NCBI GenBank assembly: GCA_023055425.1
Contig: JALGPY010000005.1
Coordinates: 3,621,501 to 3,685,500, forward strand
Source: Linanthus parryae
Taxonomy: Eukaryota; Streptophyta; Magnoliopsida; Ericales; Polemoniaceae
Reading direction: 5' to 3'
Length of the DNA: 64,000 nucleotides
The notes beneath the pieces are model-generated. The model ran no database searches, was not told the origin of the DNA, and worked only from the letters and a program-made list of their open reading frames with translations. Both the position numbers and the translations under genes were made by a program. Below are positions 44,544-57,164 of this stretch, in pieces (positions within the stretch are counted from its first letter, which is position 1; each line of letters starts with the position of its first letter).

Positions 44544-45264
44544 TATGATAGTATTGGGGTTGTTTACAGGTTTGATATTGTTAGGGGTGTCATTTGGTGT
44601 TTCAGTAATATTAGTGGTTTATTTTTGTACTTTAGCATAATCGTACACTTATTTGTACCCAATTTGGGGAAGAACAGAATCATGAATCGGGTATCAAATT
44701 TCTGTGAGATTTCTCTCATTACTCTCTCTTTATTCTCCAATCAATTTCGTCTGCGAAACCCTAGCTTCGTCGGAGTACGAGGATTACCCCCCACTTTCAT
44801 AACACAGCGGAGGCGGATGAGAAACAACGGAATAAGCGACTGAACGTGAGGGATCTCCCTACTCTGGTGAGAGGAAGTTTAGGGCACGGGAGTTTGAGCG
44901 ACTTTTTTCCTACTGAGAGCCTCTTTGAATGCAGCGTGAAATCTTAATAATACAATGAAAATAATCTTAACTGAATAAACTTATTTTCCTATCGGCCTGG
45001 ACTGTTTAAGTTTATTTCTTTATTAGCTTTGCCATTCAAGCAGGTTGTGCCGGTTGTCATCCCTATCTTAGTCCATACCTCGAGGCTGCTCAAACCCAGC
45101 CCAGCCCGAGTTAGAAGCATCGTCAACTCATTGAAGTCAAAATTCATTAATCTATTCGGACTTGGGTTGCATTCGAGCTAGTACACTGAACTTAATAAAT
45201 TAACTTAGTTATCGTCACTTTCAATTCAATCAAAATAATTACTTAAAATTACATTTATAACATC
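44544..45264. other. Intergenic, nothing recognised
   Basis: The short frame at 44532-44843 starts inside the neighbouring element's TIR and is not convincing. Confidence 0.35.
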
Positions 45265-45266
45265 TA

Positions 45267-45523
45267 CTTCCTCTGTTCTCTCTGAATCTTCATCATTTTC
45301 ATTTTACCACTATTCAATGAATCGCTTTAATTTGGTGATTTGATTAGTAAAATAATACAAGAATTTGATAATCTTTTCACGATGTTTTAGAGTAAAATTC
45401 ACTCTACAACACTATAAAAAAATCATCAAAAAATTGCATCGTTTGGTTATCCAAATCACCGGGTCAAAGTCACCCGATTACGAAAGAAAAAGTTAAAAGG
45501 TGAAGATTCAGAGAGAACGGAGG
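45267..45523. mobile_element. Stowaway-like MITE, 257 bp
   Basis: TIRs CTTCCTCTGTTCTCTCTGAA and, reversed, CCTCCGTTCTCTCTGAATCT, flanked by TA. The body folds into a long hairpin and shares its centre (TTTAGAGTAAAATTCACTCT, then CAAATCACCGGGTCAAAGT) with the element at 62305-62562. Confidence 0.8.
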
Positions 45524-45732
45524 TAATATATATTAAGATACCTAAGTGCATTACTATTCCCCTACGTGGCGTTAGCTGAATGTTAGTGCTTACATTGAAG
45601 ACAGATCAAACAACTCGGACTTGAGGGGAATGGATAAGTGTAATATAGTTCCAGTCAGTCGGTATTTACCTTAATATATATAAAAGAGGATAGTAAAAGT
45701 ATGTATATCAAAAGTTTGTTATTTAAGACTCG

Positions 45733-46500
45733 GTGCGTGTATTCCACGACCCTTGTATCAAAAGGCCAAATCTTTTCAAATCACTTGTCATTAACCCATT
45801 ATTTGATAATACTTTAGTATCTGAGCTTATCACGCGGGACAAATTTTGGGCTTTGGCGAAAGCTGGGAATATGTTGCTTCCTGTTGATATCGAAGAAGTT
45901 AAAAGAGTCAGCATCCCTCTTTTCCCAAGACCGGATCAACTCATTTGGCATTATAATGATGATGAAGTCAGACTATGATCTTCTTCAACAACAAAAGCAG
46001 GCTACTTCTCAGCACCAAGACACTAGCACAAATCCTTCAGGAAATTGGCTTAAGCAGCTTTGGAAAGTAATGATCCCAAAAAAATGGATTAATACAACTT
46101 GGAGAGCTTGGCACAATTCACTGGCTACGAAGGATATAGTGAGAAAATTCAAACAAAACATGTACACTGCTTGCCCGTTGTATCATCAAGCACAGGAGTC
46201 AGTTACCCATCTTCTTATGGAATGGCCACATACGTGTAAGACATGGGGTATCATTTTTGGTGAAGAATTTATGGAGAAAGGAGTTGGCCAAATTAGCTCA
46301 TGAATCCCTCTGATCTTCCTCTAGCTAAATTCCAAAGAGAGATGACTGTTTTGCTTAACAATTTGAATGACATGGGCCAATAGAAACCAAGCGGTATTTA
46401 ACTACATTCAAAAAACACCGGAGGAGCTTACTGGAAACAAAATTAGTTTTTGTATGGAGATCGAAGCAATCCAGAAGGTGGCACCCAACGAGGATACCCC
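45733..46500 (+). pseudogene. LINE zinc-binding reverse-transcriptase tail
   Basis: Two overlapping frames (45733-45978 and 45884-46303) and a third (46367-46555) encode LIWHYNDDE, then WRAWHNSLATKDI, CPLYHQAQESVTHLLMEWP and TWGIIFGE. This is the zf-RVT block found between RT and RNase H in plant L1 elements. Two phase shifts inactivate it. Confidence 0.8.
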
Positions 46501-46897
46501 AGCTTATGCATGTCAATGGGCCGGGTTTACACCCGACCTGACCCTAACCCAATAATGATCAAACCCGCTAACACCAAACCCACCCCCACCCCATCAGCAT
46601 GAGACCCATTTGTTCGCGAACCCTGACCTGACCCGACCCAGTCCTGACCCGACAGACCCGACCTGACCACCTTTTTCAGAAATTTCAGACTCAATATACA
46701 AAAAGCATAAAATTTAATCATATTCAACAATCAAGAAACCCAACCCATCAAGAACTTGAAACCCATGTCAATACAGAAGTGTAGATTCATAAAGACGATG
46801 TAATTAATCCTGTGATAGACGATGAAATTTGAAGTGGACTTTGATTATCAATTTGGTGGGTCTGACTACACCGATAGAGGAATGGCTATGTCGGGTT

Positions 46898-47417
46898 TGA
46901 AAGCTTTAATCGACTATTATGCGGAAAACTCTAATGCCGGGAACTTGAAATCAATTCGTCTTAAGAACGTAAAACTGTAATAATCAGAAATGCGTACCGT
47001 TCGCCATGGATTAAGCTAGGAAACGAACTTTTGAATCGTGATTGTTCCTGCTTTGATCGCAAACGTAGTACCTCCTCTTCTTGATAGGAATCGTAATCGA
47101 TAGGCTCTCCTTCTTCTCTCTGTCTCCTTCAATACCCCATCACTGGTTTCTTTTCGTGATGGAAGTGTTGTTGTTCTTGGACAAACTTTGAGGAGGAGTC
47201 ATGATCCTCTTATAAAGGAGAGAAGAGGGCCACATTAATGATGTAACGGCTATCAGTTAATGCCAACCATCATGGCCCTTAAAACTGATAGTGGGGGTTA
47301 CACCACTTAAAACATTAAAACTCACATAATGGGTTTTTATTACCAGCCGTTACATAAGTTAGTGGAATCTAATTAAATGACTAGGTTAGTGGACCATTAA
47401 ATAACCGTATGTTTACA
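46898..47417 (-). repeat. 3' LTR of the copia element
   Basis: 520 bp, TG...CA ends on the minus strand, 3.1% different from its partner. Confidence 0.93.
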
Positions 47418-47954
47418 ATGTTCCACTTGGTCCACTCAACCGATTGGGTAAAAGAAACAAAATAAAATTTTGAAAACAGACTCGGTTAGATTCCACAACA
47501 AAAGAACTTGACACGTGATCACGATTTTAGAAAATAAGCTGATATACCCAAACATGTAAAACACTATAATACTAGAATTAGATTTATCCATCAATGTGAA
47601 TCTTAGCGGTTATATGACTTCCTTGTCATATTTCCTTCCATGTATCACGCCACTAATGACCTCCACCAATCTAGTCCATAATACCTTAAAGGCCCCTTTA
47701 ATTTTGTCTTGTTAGGACAATTCCTGTTAAAACAAAGTCCAAAACTAATATGCGCAAACATTATTGGAAACAGAAAAACAAAAGCATCTTAAATATATAG
47801 CATAGTGACGATCACCATAACGAGTAAATACAGATTATGCATTGCCCAAAAGACCCATCCTAACAGCATGTTCCTTATATGTCTTTGGCGGCAATGCCTT
47901 CGTTAACGGATAAGCAACCATGAGAGTGGTACTCAAATTCTCAATCGATACTTG

Positions 47955-48245
47955 TTACTTCTGGACTCGTTCCTTAACAACCAAGTACTTAACATCCATG
48001 TGCTTGGTCCCATCAGAATACTTTCCGTTCTTCGAAAAGAAGACGGCAGCGGTGTTATCACAATATATCTTCAACGGCTTGGCAATCGAGTCAATAGTCC
48101 CAAGCCCTGAGATAAAATTCCGTAGCCATATAGCATGACTCGAGGCCTCATGGCATGCAACAAACTCAGCCTCCATCGTGGAAGAAGCAATGATCGTTTG
48201 CTTTACACTCTTCCACGAGATTGCTCCACCAGCAAGTAGGAACAC
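47955..48245 (-). pseudogene. Copia RNase H domain fragment
   Basis: Encodes GGAISWKSVKQTIIASSTMEAE with the catalytic-region Glu, then AIWLRNFI, KIYCDNTAAVFFSKN and HMDVKYLVVKERV, the standard copia RNase H. It is separated by a stop from the RT frame at 48312. Confidence 0.9.
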
Positions 48246-48311
48246 AAAGCTCGAGGTGGACTTCCTACTATCTAAGCAACCAGCAAAATCTGAGTTCGAA
48301 TAGCCAATAAC

Positions 48312-49088
48312 TTATAATTGATCCGATCTTCTATAAGTGAGCATGTTATCCTTTGTTCCTTGAAGATAGCTCAATACTTTCTTTGTTGCTTTCCAATATT
48401 CCGTACCCGGGTTACTTTGATATCTTCCAAGTACACCCACATCAAAACTGATATCCGGTCTAGTACAAGTCGATGTATACATCAGACTACCAACAACCGA
48501 TGCATAGGGAATGTCTTTCATTTTCTCTCTTTCCAAGTCATTCCTTGGGCATTGACTTTCACTTAATTTGTCACCTTTTGTTATAGGTGCATCTGTGGCT
48601 GAATAAGACTGCATATTGTATCTTTCCAAGACTCGGTTGATATAGTCTTTCTGAGACAATTCCAACGTACCACGAGATCGATCTCTAATGATCTCTATCC
48701 CAATGACGTAGGATGTCTCTCCCATGTCAACCATTTTAAAGTTCTTGGTAAGATAGCCCTTAGTATCATGAAGTAAACCAAGATCACTACTAGCTAACAA
48801 AATATCGTCCACATACAGAACCAGAAATATAAACTTGCTCCCACTGATCTTCAGATATATACACTGATCAACAATGTTTTCCTTAAACCCGGAGGAGGTA
48901 ATGGTATCATTGAACATAATATACCATTGCCTTGAAGCTTGTTTAAGTTCGTATATGGATTTCTTTAATTTGCAAGCTAAGTGTGATTGACCTTCCTTTG
49001 CAAATCCCTCTGGTTGTTCCATATAAATATTCTCATCCAAATCCCCATTCAGAAAAGCGGTCTTTACATCCATTTGTTGCAACTCCAA
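48312..49088 (-). pseudogene. Copia reverse transcriptase, main part
   Basis: QMDVKTAFLNGDLDENIYM opens the palm, and LVLYVDDILLA carries the catalytic YVDD. IPYASVVGSLMYTSTCTRPD follows. It is open for 258 codons but disconnected from its N-terminus (49120-49689) by a frame break and from RNase H by a stop. Confidence 0.92.
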
Positions 49089-49119
49089 TCATAATGAGCT
49101 ACAAGAGTCATAATGATTC

Positions 49120-49689
49120 TCAATGAGTCTTTCTTAGAAACTGGAGCGAAAGTCTCAACATAATCAATGCCTTCTTTTCGAGTAAACCTTTGGCCACTAG
49201 TCTAGCCTTATATCTTTCGACATTGCCCTTAGCGTCGCGTTTGGTATTGAAGACCCACTTACAACCGACTTTCTTAATATTCTTAGGCAATTCGACAAGA
49301 TCCCAGACACCATTCTGGTCCATTGATTTTAACTCTTCTTTCATTGCATCAGTCCATTTATTAGAATCACTACTTGCTATGGCTTGAGAATATGAAACAG
49401 GATCCTTTAAAATACCAATATCAAATTCATGTTCTTGTAGATACACCAAGGCATAATCATCAGGAATAGCTGACCTTCTTTCCCTTTGTGATCTCCCTAA
49501 TGCATGTGGTTCGACATCATTTTCAATAGCGATATCCTCATGGGGTGGTGAATCATTACCATCATGTTGTTCATTCACCTCAGGACTAACATTCGCTTGA
49601 GAAGGATTGAATGGTATAACATCCACTCTAATTTCATCAAGCTCAACTTTTCTTGATTCACTACTCCCACTAACCTCGCCATTCTCCAA
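49120..49689 (-). pseudogene. Copia RT N-terminus and IN-RT linker
   Basis: The frame encodes an acidic Pro-rich linker followed by WTDAMKEELKSMDQNGVWDL and GCKWVFNTKRDAKGNVERYK, the conserved entry to copia RT. The phase is lost after VAKG. Confidence 0.88.
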
Positions 49690-50461
49690 GAACTTGGCAT
49701 TCCAGTTTCAACAATTTTCAAACTATGATTAGAACAATAAAATCTATACCCTTTTGACTTTGATGGATAACCAATAAAGTATCCAGAAACCGTTCTTGAA
49801 TCTAACATTCTTTCATGTGTATTGTAGATTCGAGCCTCGGCTGGACAACCCCAAACATGCATATGTCTTAAACTAGGTTTCCTTCCGGTCCACAACTCGT
49901 AAGGAGTAGTTGGAACAACTTTACTAGGAACCCGGTTTAAGATATACGTAGCGGTTTTCAAGGCTTCACTCCACAGTGAAATGTGTACAGATGAATTACT
50001 TAACATGCTCCTAACCATATCCATAAGAGTTCGTTTATGCCTTTCAGCAACACCATTTTGCTGAGGCGTACCTAGCATTGTGTATTGAGCACAAATGCCC
50101 CGCTTCTCTAGGAATTTAGCAAATGGGCGGGGAAGTTGTCCCAACTCATCATATCTTCCATAATATTCACCGCCTCTATCTGATCTAACAACTTTAACCT
50201 TTCTATCCAATTGTCTCTCAACTTCCGTAATGTACACCTCAAGGATGTCAACAGCCTAAGACTTTTCATGGAATAGATAAAGATAACCAAAACGTGAGAG
50301 ATCATCGATAAAGGTAATGAAATACTTTTCACCAGTAAAACATGGAATAGGGATTTCACAAATATCCGTGTGAATGATCTCAAGAAGTTCTTTACTTCTT
50401 GTGGCACCTTTCTTGCTGTGTTTGGTTTGATTTCACCTAATGCAATCCACACACATCTCAA
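49575..50461 (-). pseudogene. Copia integrase core
   Basis: Two frames (50108-50461, 49575-50237) cover the integrase core. [10 protein letters not shown] carries the second catalytic Asp, [20 protein letters not shown] the Glu, and [20 protein letters not shown] the C-terminal part. A stop and phase shift near 50250 interrupt the domain. Confidence 0.9.
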
Positions 50462-51128
50462 AGTCAGTGAAGTCTAGATTCTCCAAAATTCCAGATTTCA
50501 CTAACCTTTGAATTCTTTCTTTGGAAATATGTCCCAAACGTCTATGCCACAAAGTATAAGAACTTTCATTTGAAAAACTTTGTTTCACACCATGATTCGA
50601 ATCCATAACCATTAATGATTGTTCAAACTTGTGTTTCAAGGAAATTCTATATAAACCATCACATAAAATTCCAGAACCAATAATATTCGATTCAAACGTC
50701 AAACTGAGTTTTTGACAACCAAATAAAGCAGAATATCCAAACAAATCTAGCCTAGACAATGATACTAGATTCCTAGAAATCGAAGGTACATAAAACGTGT
50801 TATAAAGATCTAACTTATGACCCGTCTCTAAGACCAAACGATAAGTGCCGATGAGAACAACATCAGCCTTGAGACGGTTCCCCATGTAAATGATCTTTTC
50901 ACTTTCCTCCGGTTTCCGGGTTGTAAGGAATCCCTGCATGGAATTCGTGATGTGAGTTGTGGCACCAGAATCTAACCACCAAGAATTTGAAGGAACTTCA
51001 GCAATATTTGATTCGTAACATACAGAAGAAATTTGCATACCTTTCTTTTCGAACCAAGCCTTACGCTTGTCACAGTCCTTCTTCACATCCCTTCTTGTTA
51101 CAAAAGTAACACTTGACATTGTGATCAT
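50433..51128 (-). pseudogene. Copia protease and pre-integrase region
   Basis: WWLDSGATTHI holds the aspartic protease active site DSGA. LWHRRLGHISKERIQRLV is the zinc-binding pre-integrase (GAG_pre-integrs) segment. The upstream zinc knuckle is split from gag by a frame break. Confidence 0.92.
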
Positions 51129-51906
51129 TTCCGTTATCCTGGCTACTTCCTCCAGGTCCTTTTCCTTTCTTTGGTGCTGGTCCCTTTCCTTTATTCACAC
51201 TATTTCCTTTCCTCTTCTTACTTTCATGAGTGACAGCCAAGGCAACATTATGTCCTTCCTGCCTTAATCTCAGCTCCTCCTGAATGCACATACTAGTAAG
51301 CTCATTCAAATTCCACTTATCCTACTGTGCATTATAAGTGATTTTGCATGTACTATACTTTGCAGGGAGTGAGTTCAGCACAAATGTAACCAGGAAGGGC
51401 TCATCAATTTTCATGCCCAGTGCTGCCAGTTTTGCAGCCTTATCAGCCATGTTTAGGATGTGATCCTGAATCCCTTTATCGCCAACATATTTCATGCTGG
51501 TCAATTCACTCATGAGTGTCCCTGCTAGAGACTTATCAGCCTCTTTAAAGCGCTCCTTAATAGCCTCCAGCAACTCTTTGGCACTGTCAACCTGGGGAAG
51601 GGAAGTCTTGATGTTATTCGCCAAAGTCATGCGAATAAACATCATGCTCAGCATGTTTGACCTTTTCCAGGCTTTCATAAGGCTAGCCTCATCGTCAGTG
51701 CTAGCATCTGTAATTTCCGCAAGTTTGTCCATAAGCAGTGCCACATCAAGGTCCATGACACCCAAGGTAAATTGGACTTGTTCATACCATTCAGAGAAAT
51801 TAGACCCATGAAATTGCGGAATACCAGTTGCTTGAGAGTACAATGAAATCGGAACATTAACTGTAATAAAATGCAATAATTCTAAATAAGATATCATAAT
51901 ATACAA
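51070..51906 (-). pseudogene. Copia gag (UBN2-type) with broken zinc knuckle
   Basis: 51906-51322 encodes FHGSNFSEWYEQVQFTLGV, LMKAWKRSNMLSMMFIRMTL and SLPAKYSTCKITYN, a copia gag. A stop follows, then 51309-51070 continues with a Lys/Gly-rich segment and CYFCNKKG. The frame shifts inside the zinc knuckle where the His ligand is expected, so the CCHC motif is destroyed. Confidence 0.88.
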
Positions 51907-52611
51907 TGCTCATAATAAGACCAAGAGTCATAATAAGATAAACCAGCGACATCACTATAGTTTCTCCTTTGGGCGAAAGTATAGCATATCCATTGTTCAA
52001 TCATATATAGGTGTAGCCGTTATACCTATGGAGGTCTAACATAATTCATATTACTCAAACAACTAGTCATGTCACCTTCGGGCATCCACTCCTAATCGCT
52101 TAAGTGATAAAAATTATATTATCCTACCCAGTTCATGATTATTTGACCATGACTATTCTTTGGGCTAGCCATAATCTCCTAACCAAGAATGCCACCGAGA
52201 ATATCGTTTTCCTTATGCCACCTCAAAACGAAAAATTTCATGTAATTTTGTATTCATAAAACCAACTAGCTTCGGTCACTTTGGCGACTACAAAACTAGT
52301 TCACCCCATGAATACAAAACTAGCAAACAATATTCTCTAAACCTTTATTTTACATTGTAACTTTTATTTGCAAAACTGTGATGTTCACTAATTTAATTAC
52401 GAATAACTTTAATGTAATTAATAGACCTCATGACAGTTTATTTGGCAAAACGTAAATGTGAATAAATGTTACAATAATGTCCAAACAAGTACTGTAACAG
52501 ACAAATTTTACTTGCACAGAACATTCACCATAGCATAAACCCATAATGGGACCTCCTTCATCATAGTCCCATGAAAAGATGAGTAATATAATAAGACATC
52601 GTGAGGGCAAG
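51907..52611. other. Copia leader region, left part
   Basis: Non-coding leader between gag and the primer-binding site, interrupted by the solo LTR at 52612. The remainder of the leader is 55713-55986. The AT-rich body has no recognised motif. Confidence 0.6.
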
Positions 52612-55600
52612 TGTAACACCCCCTGATTACCGGCTCGGGAGAGACCGGGAGGGTGCTACTTGAATAGCGGAAATCGAGAACAAAACATTCCCTTTAAAAT
52701 CAAATAATACAACTTATTACATGATCAACTTTAGACTACAACCAAAATGTTACGGTAATGATTCTATCAAGCTATTGTTCTCATCATAAATTGACGATGT
52801 GTGATAATCTACGTGAGCCCGAATCCCGCGACTCCATAATCCCAGCTCCTAGACCTGCGGGGGAATGAAAACAAAGACCGCAGTTTTTTCGAAAGTCAGC
52901 TTGAAATACTGAGTGAGATACACATTAGCATGTAAAGCAGGAAGATGAGAAACATCACAGTGTTACGCGTTTAATAGAAATGAGGAATAACATACTATGA
53001 GTAAAAGTGACCCAAAATCAGAGTTTGCAACGTCATAAACAACGGTCTTAGCCAAATTACGATTGGCAATATCCAGCTTCAAACATTCCCAATTAAATCC
53101 TTCACAAGTGCCAATTTTCAAATATAATATGAATCCAACCATCAGTTTCCAAATATAGAATCAAATGAGTCAATTATTATGCACAGTACCGGAAACAGTA
53201 ATGGTCAACAAAGGACCTCCTTAATGGTCAACAAAGGACCTCCCAAATAGTAATGGTCAACAAATAACCTCCTCAATGGTCAACAAAGGACCTCCCAACT
53301 GCCAGACTAGACCTTAAGTGTTGCAACACCCCCTTAAGAAGCAAAAGGCCAGAAGGGTGAGTACTAGCTGGGAATCCAGCCAACAAGGCGAAGAGCCATG
53401 GCCAACAAAAGGGCCTCCCAAATAATGATGGTCAACAAAGGACCTCCCAAACAGTAACAGAGTCCGGTACGTGCGATTCCACTTTACGTTATTAACGTGT
53501 TATTATTATCGTTTGACTGTTCCAAAGCAATCATTTCGAAACGTAACCAATAACAAGTAAAACATGTTTATCACAAAATACATTTCGAGACGTATTATAA
53601 AATCATGTTATGACACGAAGGAAGCTAGGCTAGCTAGGCTAAGCATGTAAAACTCACCTGATGTTGACTCAGCAGTTAATACGTAGGATGGTCGACAAAG
53701 CCTATGTCCACAAATCCGCCGCCTACAATTTATCAATCATCTAGTCACAATGGTAGTACATCTAAACAAATAATGCACTAATTCTATGAGTTATCGGCTA
53801 GGATGAAGTGCTAAACTCGATCCTCACAATCTCTTGAAATAATAAATTTAATAAGGCATATTATTTAATTAGACTTGGCTTTGTCTCAATAGAACAAGAC
53901 ATTAGCTTTTCAATTATATGAATATGATTATTTAGGAAAATAAGGCGGCTACTAATTAATACTTCAAATTATTGTTAAAGTGAACAAGTATTATTTGGCA
54001 ACTAATTATTATTTTAATAAAGAATACTACTAAGTATCAAACGCATAGAAATTATATAATTGTAAAAGCGGTAATTTTGGCTAAATAAATCATTTGTTAA
54101 TATTTTCCAATTTACAACTAATTCATTCTATTTCAAGAAAATAATATTTTACAATTTCACTTTTGGTAAGGAGATTATTAAATTCTCATAATTATTTGTA
54201 AACTTACTATTTGTTAAAATAAAAGTGATATTTAGTTAATAATGAAGATTATTATTTATCGATTACATAAAAATATAATTCTTATTTATTTTCGAGAAAT
54301 CAATTGCAATATCTAATAATAACAAATTTACATTTACCTTTTTATTTTTATTACAAACATATATATATATATTGCTTATTTACTTAAAATAGCTAAATAG
54401 TTAATATTAGATGATATAAACAACGTAACTAAAATTATGTCATATATATAGAAAATGCAGTTAAGTAAAAGACAAGAGGCTCCCCTTAGTTTAATAGAAA
54501 CTAAAACTACTTCAAATAATAAGTTTCAGATTCAACACTTCACACCTTCAAAGTTTCTGAAAATGACAAAAAGTACCCTCCTTCATCCCCAATACATATC
54601 TTCTTCAACCCACCAAAATTGATTCATGAATACAACGGTACCCATGCTTTCTTATTGATCTATAACTCTAAATCGAGTCAACACATGCTGTTTCAAGCCA
54701 AGAATCGATAAAAATGGTTACCGAAAGAGGGAGAAATCGCTCACCGAAGTTGGGTCGAAAACTCGCCGGAAATTATGGTGCTCCGGCGACTCTTGGCTGC
54801 GTTTGAGGTCTCCTGGAGTTCGGTCGGACCCTAGGGAGTGGATTGGCGGTAGTTTGGAGGGGTGGGTGCCCTCGATGAAGCTCCTGCGAATTCCTCGCCG
54901 GATTTAATGGAGGCCGGTGGTTCGGTGGTGGCGTTGGGCAGCGGGTTTGCCTCTGTTTCTTCCGGGTCTTTGCTCGTCCGGGGATGGGATTAGATGGAGA
55001 GAAGAGAAGAGGGGTTGAGAGATAGAGATGGGGCAGTGGTGGTGGCGGTTGTGCCTCGTCGGGGTTGTTGTCAGCGATTCACGCCGGCGGTTCAGGCGGC
55101 GGCAGCTGCTGCTGCTTCTGCTCCTGGTCTGACTGAGAGAGAGCGGAGACAGAGAGAGATGGAGGGAGAGACGGTGGTTGTGGCGGCTGGTGGTGGTCGT
55201 GGGTCTCGTCCGTCAGGGAGGGCAGGGGCTTCACTGCCGCCGCTGCTCCTGCTTCTCTTCGTCGGGCAGAACAGAGGAGGGGGAGAGAGAGAGGGACGGG
55301 AGAGATGAGGGAGAGAGAGAGAGATAGTGGTGGCTGTGATGGAGGAGGCTGTGGTGATGGTGGTGTCGGGGAGTGAGGAGGAAGGAGGAGAAGGGGAGGT
55401 TTAAGAAGAACAGAAGGAGAAGAAAAGGACAATGTGTCTTGTTATTTGGGAAAAAGACTCAGCAGCTGCCGTGAGATTGGGAGAAGCCTATCTCCCTTTT
55501 TTTATTATTTTTCTTTTTGTAATATTTAATTAACTTTTACTAATTTATCTATTAGGTTTTAGAACTTCTTAAAAATCCAACCACAACCCCCCATATTAGC

Positions 55601-55707
55601 TAGATTATATCTTACCGAAACTACAAATACCTCCTCGTTTGACAGATATTTAACTGAACTTAACAAAATTTTAGCAGTTATGCCTATAATGACAACCAGG
55701 TATTACA
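52612..55707. mobile_element. Solo LTR, 3.1 kb (probable gypsy, Tekay/Del-like)
   Basis: Ends TGTAACACC / GGTATTACA with a perfect 5-bp TSD GCAAG (52607-52611, 55708-55712), inserted in the copia leader. The TGTAAYACC terminus and ~3-kb length are typical of plant chromovirus LTRs. No internal domain is present, so it arose by LTR-LTR recombination. It includes a short tandem array at 53200-53460 and a GA/TGG-rich region (about 54990-55430) whose opposed frames are low-complexity shadows. Confidence 0.8.
53196..53460. repeat. Imperfect tandem repeats 'aatggtcaacaaaggacctcc'
   Basis: At least six copies of a ~20-bp core at 22-35 bp spacing or more distant, inside the solo LTR. Confidence 0.8.
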
Positions 55708-56001
55708 GCAAGTGGAATTAAGCTCATGATATTATGAACATACATGCAGACATGAAAGACCCTCAATTACGTAATATTATTATAATGGAACTAACATGAA
55801 CCATGTAACCCAACTGATTCAATATGAAAATCATTCCCATGATAACTCACATATTCATGCTAAGACCAACATAGCACAACATCAACAATTAACTATGGAC
55901 ATCAACGTCCACGCCCGAGGTCAACGAAAGTAAGGGTGGATACATGCGAAAACCATTATTTTAAGACAAACTGATTTCAAAAACCAGGCTCTGATACCAA
56001 A

Positions 56002-56521
56002 TGAAAGCTTTAATCGACTGTTATGCGGAAAACTCTAATGCCGGGAACTTGAAATCAATTCGTCTTAAGAACGTAAAACTGTAATAATTAGAAACGCGTA
56101 CCGTTCGCCATGGATTAAGCTAGGAAACGAACTTTTGAATCGTGATTGTTCCTGCTTTGATCGCAAACGTAGTACCTCCTCTTCTTGATAGGAATCGTAA
56201 TCGATAGGCTCTCCTTCTTCTCTCTGTCTCCTTCAATAACCCATCACTGATTTCTTTTCGTGATGGAAGTGTTGTTGTTCTTGGAAAAACTTTGAGGAGG
56301 AGTCATGATCCTTTTATAGAGGAGAGAATAGGGCCACATCAATGATGTAACGGCTATCAGTTAATGCCAACCATCATGGCCCTTAAAACTGATAGTGAGG
56401 GTTACACCACTTAAAACACTAAAACTCACATAATGGGTTTTTATTACTAGCCGTTACATAAGTTAGTGGAATCTAATTAAATGACTAGGTTAGTGGACCA
56501 TTAACTAACAGTAGGTTTACA
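56002..56521 (-). repeat. 5' LTR of the copia element
   Basis: 520 bp. Adjacent to the tRNA-Met-type primer-binding site and to TSD GGGTT. Confidence 0.93.
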
Positions 56522-57164
56522 GGGTTCGCACCAATCGGCTCTCTGCGACATGTCTGGTGGATGCGGTACGGTGGCTGGGGTTGCAAACAGGGCTCGAGTA
56601 GGGGAAGCCCCAACTGTCTTTCGCCGCCGACGACTGAGTTGAATTGAACCGATTCTGCTTGGGATCTGAGACGAGAGACCCGATTGCGCCACCAGACCGA
56701 ACACTTTTCCTTGCATCTACTATGAACTCAACATTCAGTCGTCGTCGTCGCACCTGAAACATCACCACAGCTAATCGCTGCCCACAAACAACCTCTGTTC
56801 TTCCATTCTTTGTCTCCTCTCAGATTCCACTGCGGCCACCACCGAGACGTCCTCTCTGAAACCATAAACTGCCTTCTTCGCTGTTACCAATGTTCCCAAT
56901 TGCGCCACGACTATGCCATGAGTGATGCGAGTTCTCATTTGTTCGAAGTAGAACACTTGGATTTCGTACGGGTCTATAAAGGGTCAGGGTTTGTAAATAG
57001 GTCATGCGGATCTGACCCGACCCGACCCGTTTACTGTCGGGTCTCAAGGGTTCGGGTCTCATGGGTCTCTAGACGGGTTTGGGTTACTGTGGGTCGGGTT
57101 TTTTCGGGTCGGGTCAGGGTCGGGTCTGGTCCTGACCCGGCCCATTGACAGGCCTACCCCAGCT

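Larger units (their letters stand above)
46898..56521 (-). mobile_element. Copia LTR retrotransposon, 9.6 kb with a nested solo LTR
   Basis: 520-bp LTRs at 46898-47417 and 56002-56521 differ at 16 positions by my count. The 5-bp TSD GGGTT flanks it (46893-46897, 56522-56526). The primer-binding site TGGTATCAGAGCC (initiator tRNA-Met type) lies at 55999-55987 on the minus strand, two bases inside the 5' LTR. A TATA box TATAAAAG is at 56318-56311. Internal order on the minus strand is gag, protease, integrase, RT, RNase H, i.e. copia. All coding parts carry frameshifts or stops. Confidence 0.95.
46505..57156. mobile_element. hAT-like non-autonomous element, itself split by a copia element
   Basis: TIRs TATGCATGTCAATGGGCCGG and, reversed, TAGGCCTGTCAATGGGCCGG, flanked by a perfect 8-bp TSD CCCCAGCT (46497-46504, 57157-57164), the hAT signature. 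Subterminal ACCCGACC/GGGTCGGGT repeats lie at both ends. Without the copia insertion the element is about 1.0 kb. Frames at 56517-56768 show no transposase. Confidence 0.85.

Noticed and set aside
54994..55432. Opposed frames of 104 and 117 codons (Ser/Pro/Leu- or Gly/Arg-rich)
   Set aside because: Low-complexity translation of a GA/TGG-rich part of a solo LTR. No domain, no start context, overlap on both strands.
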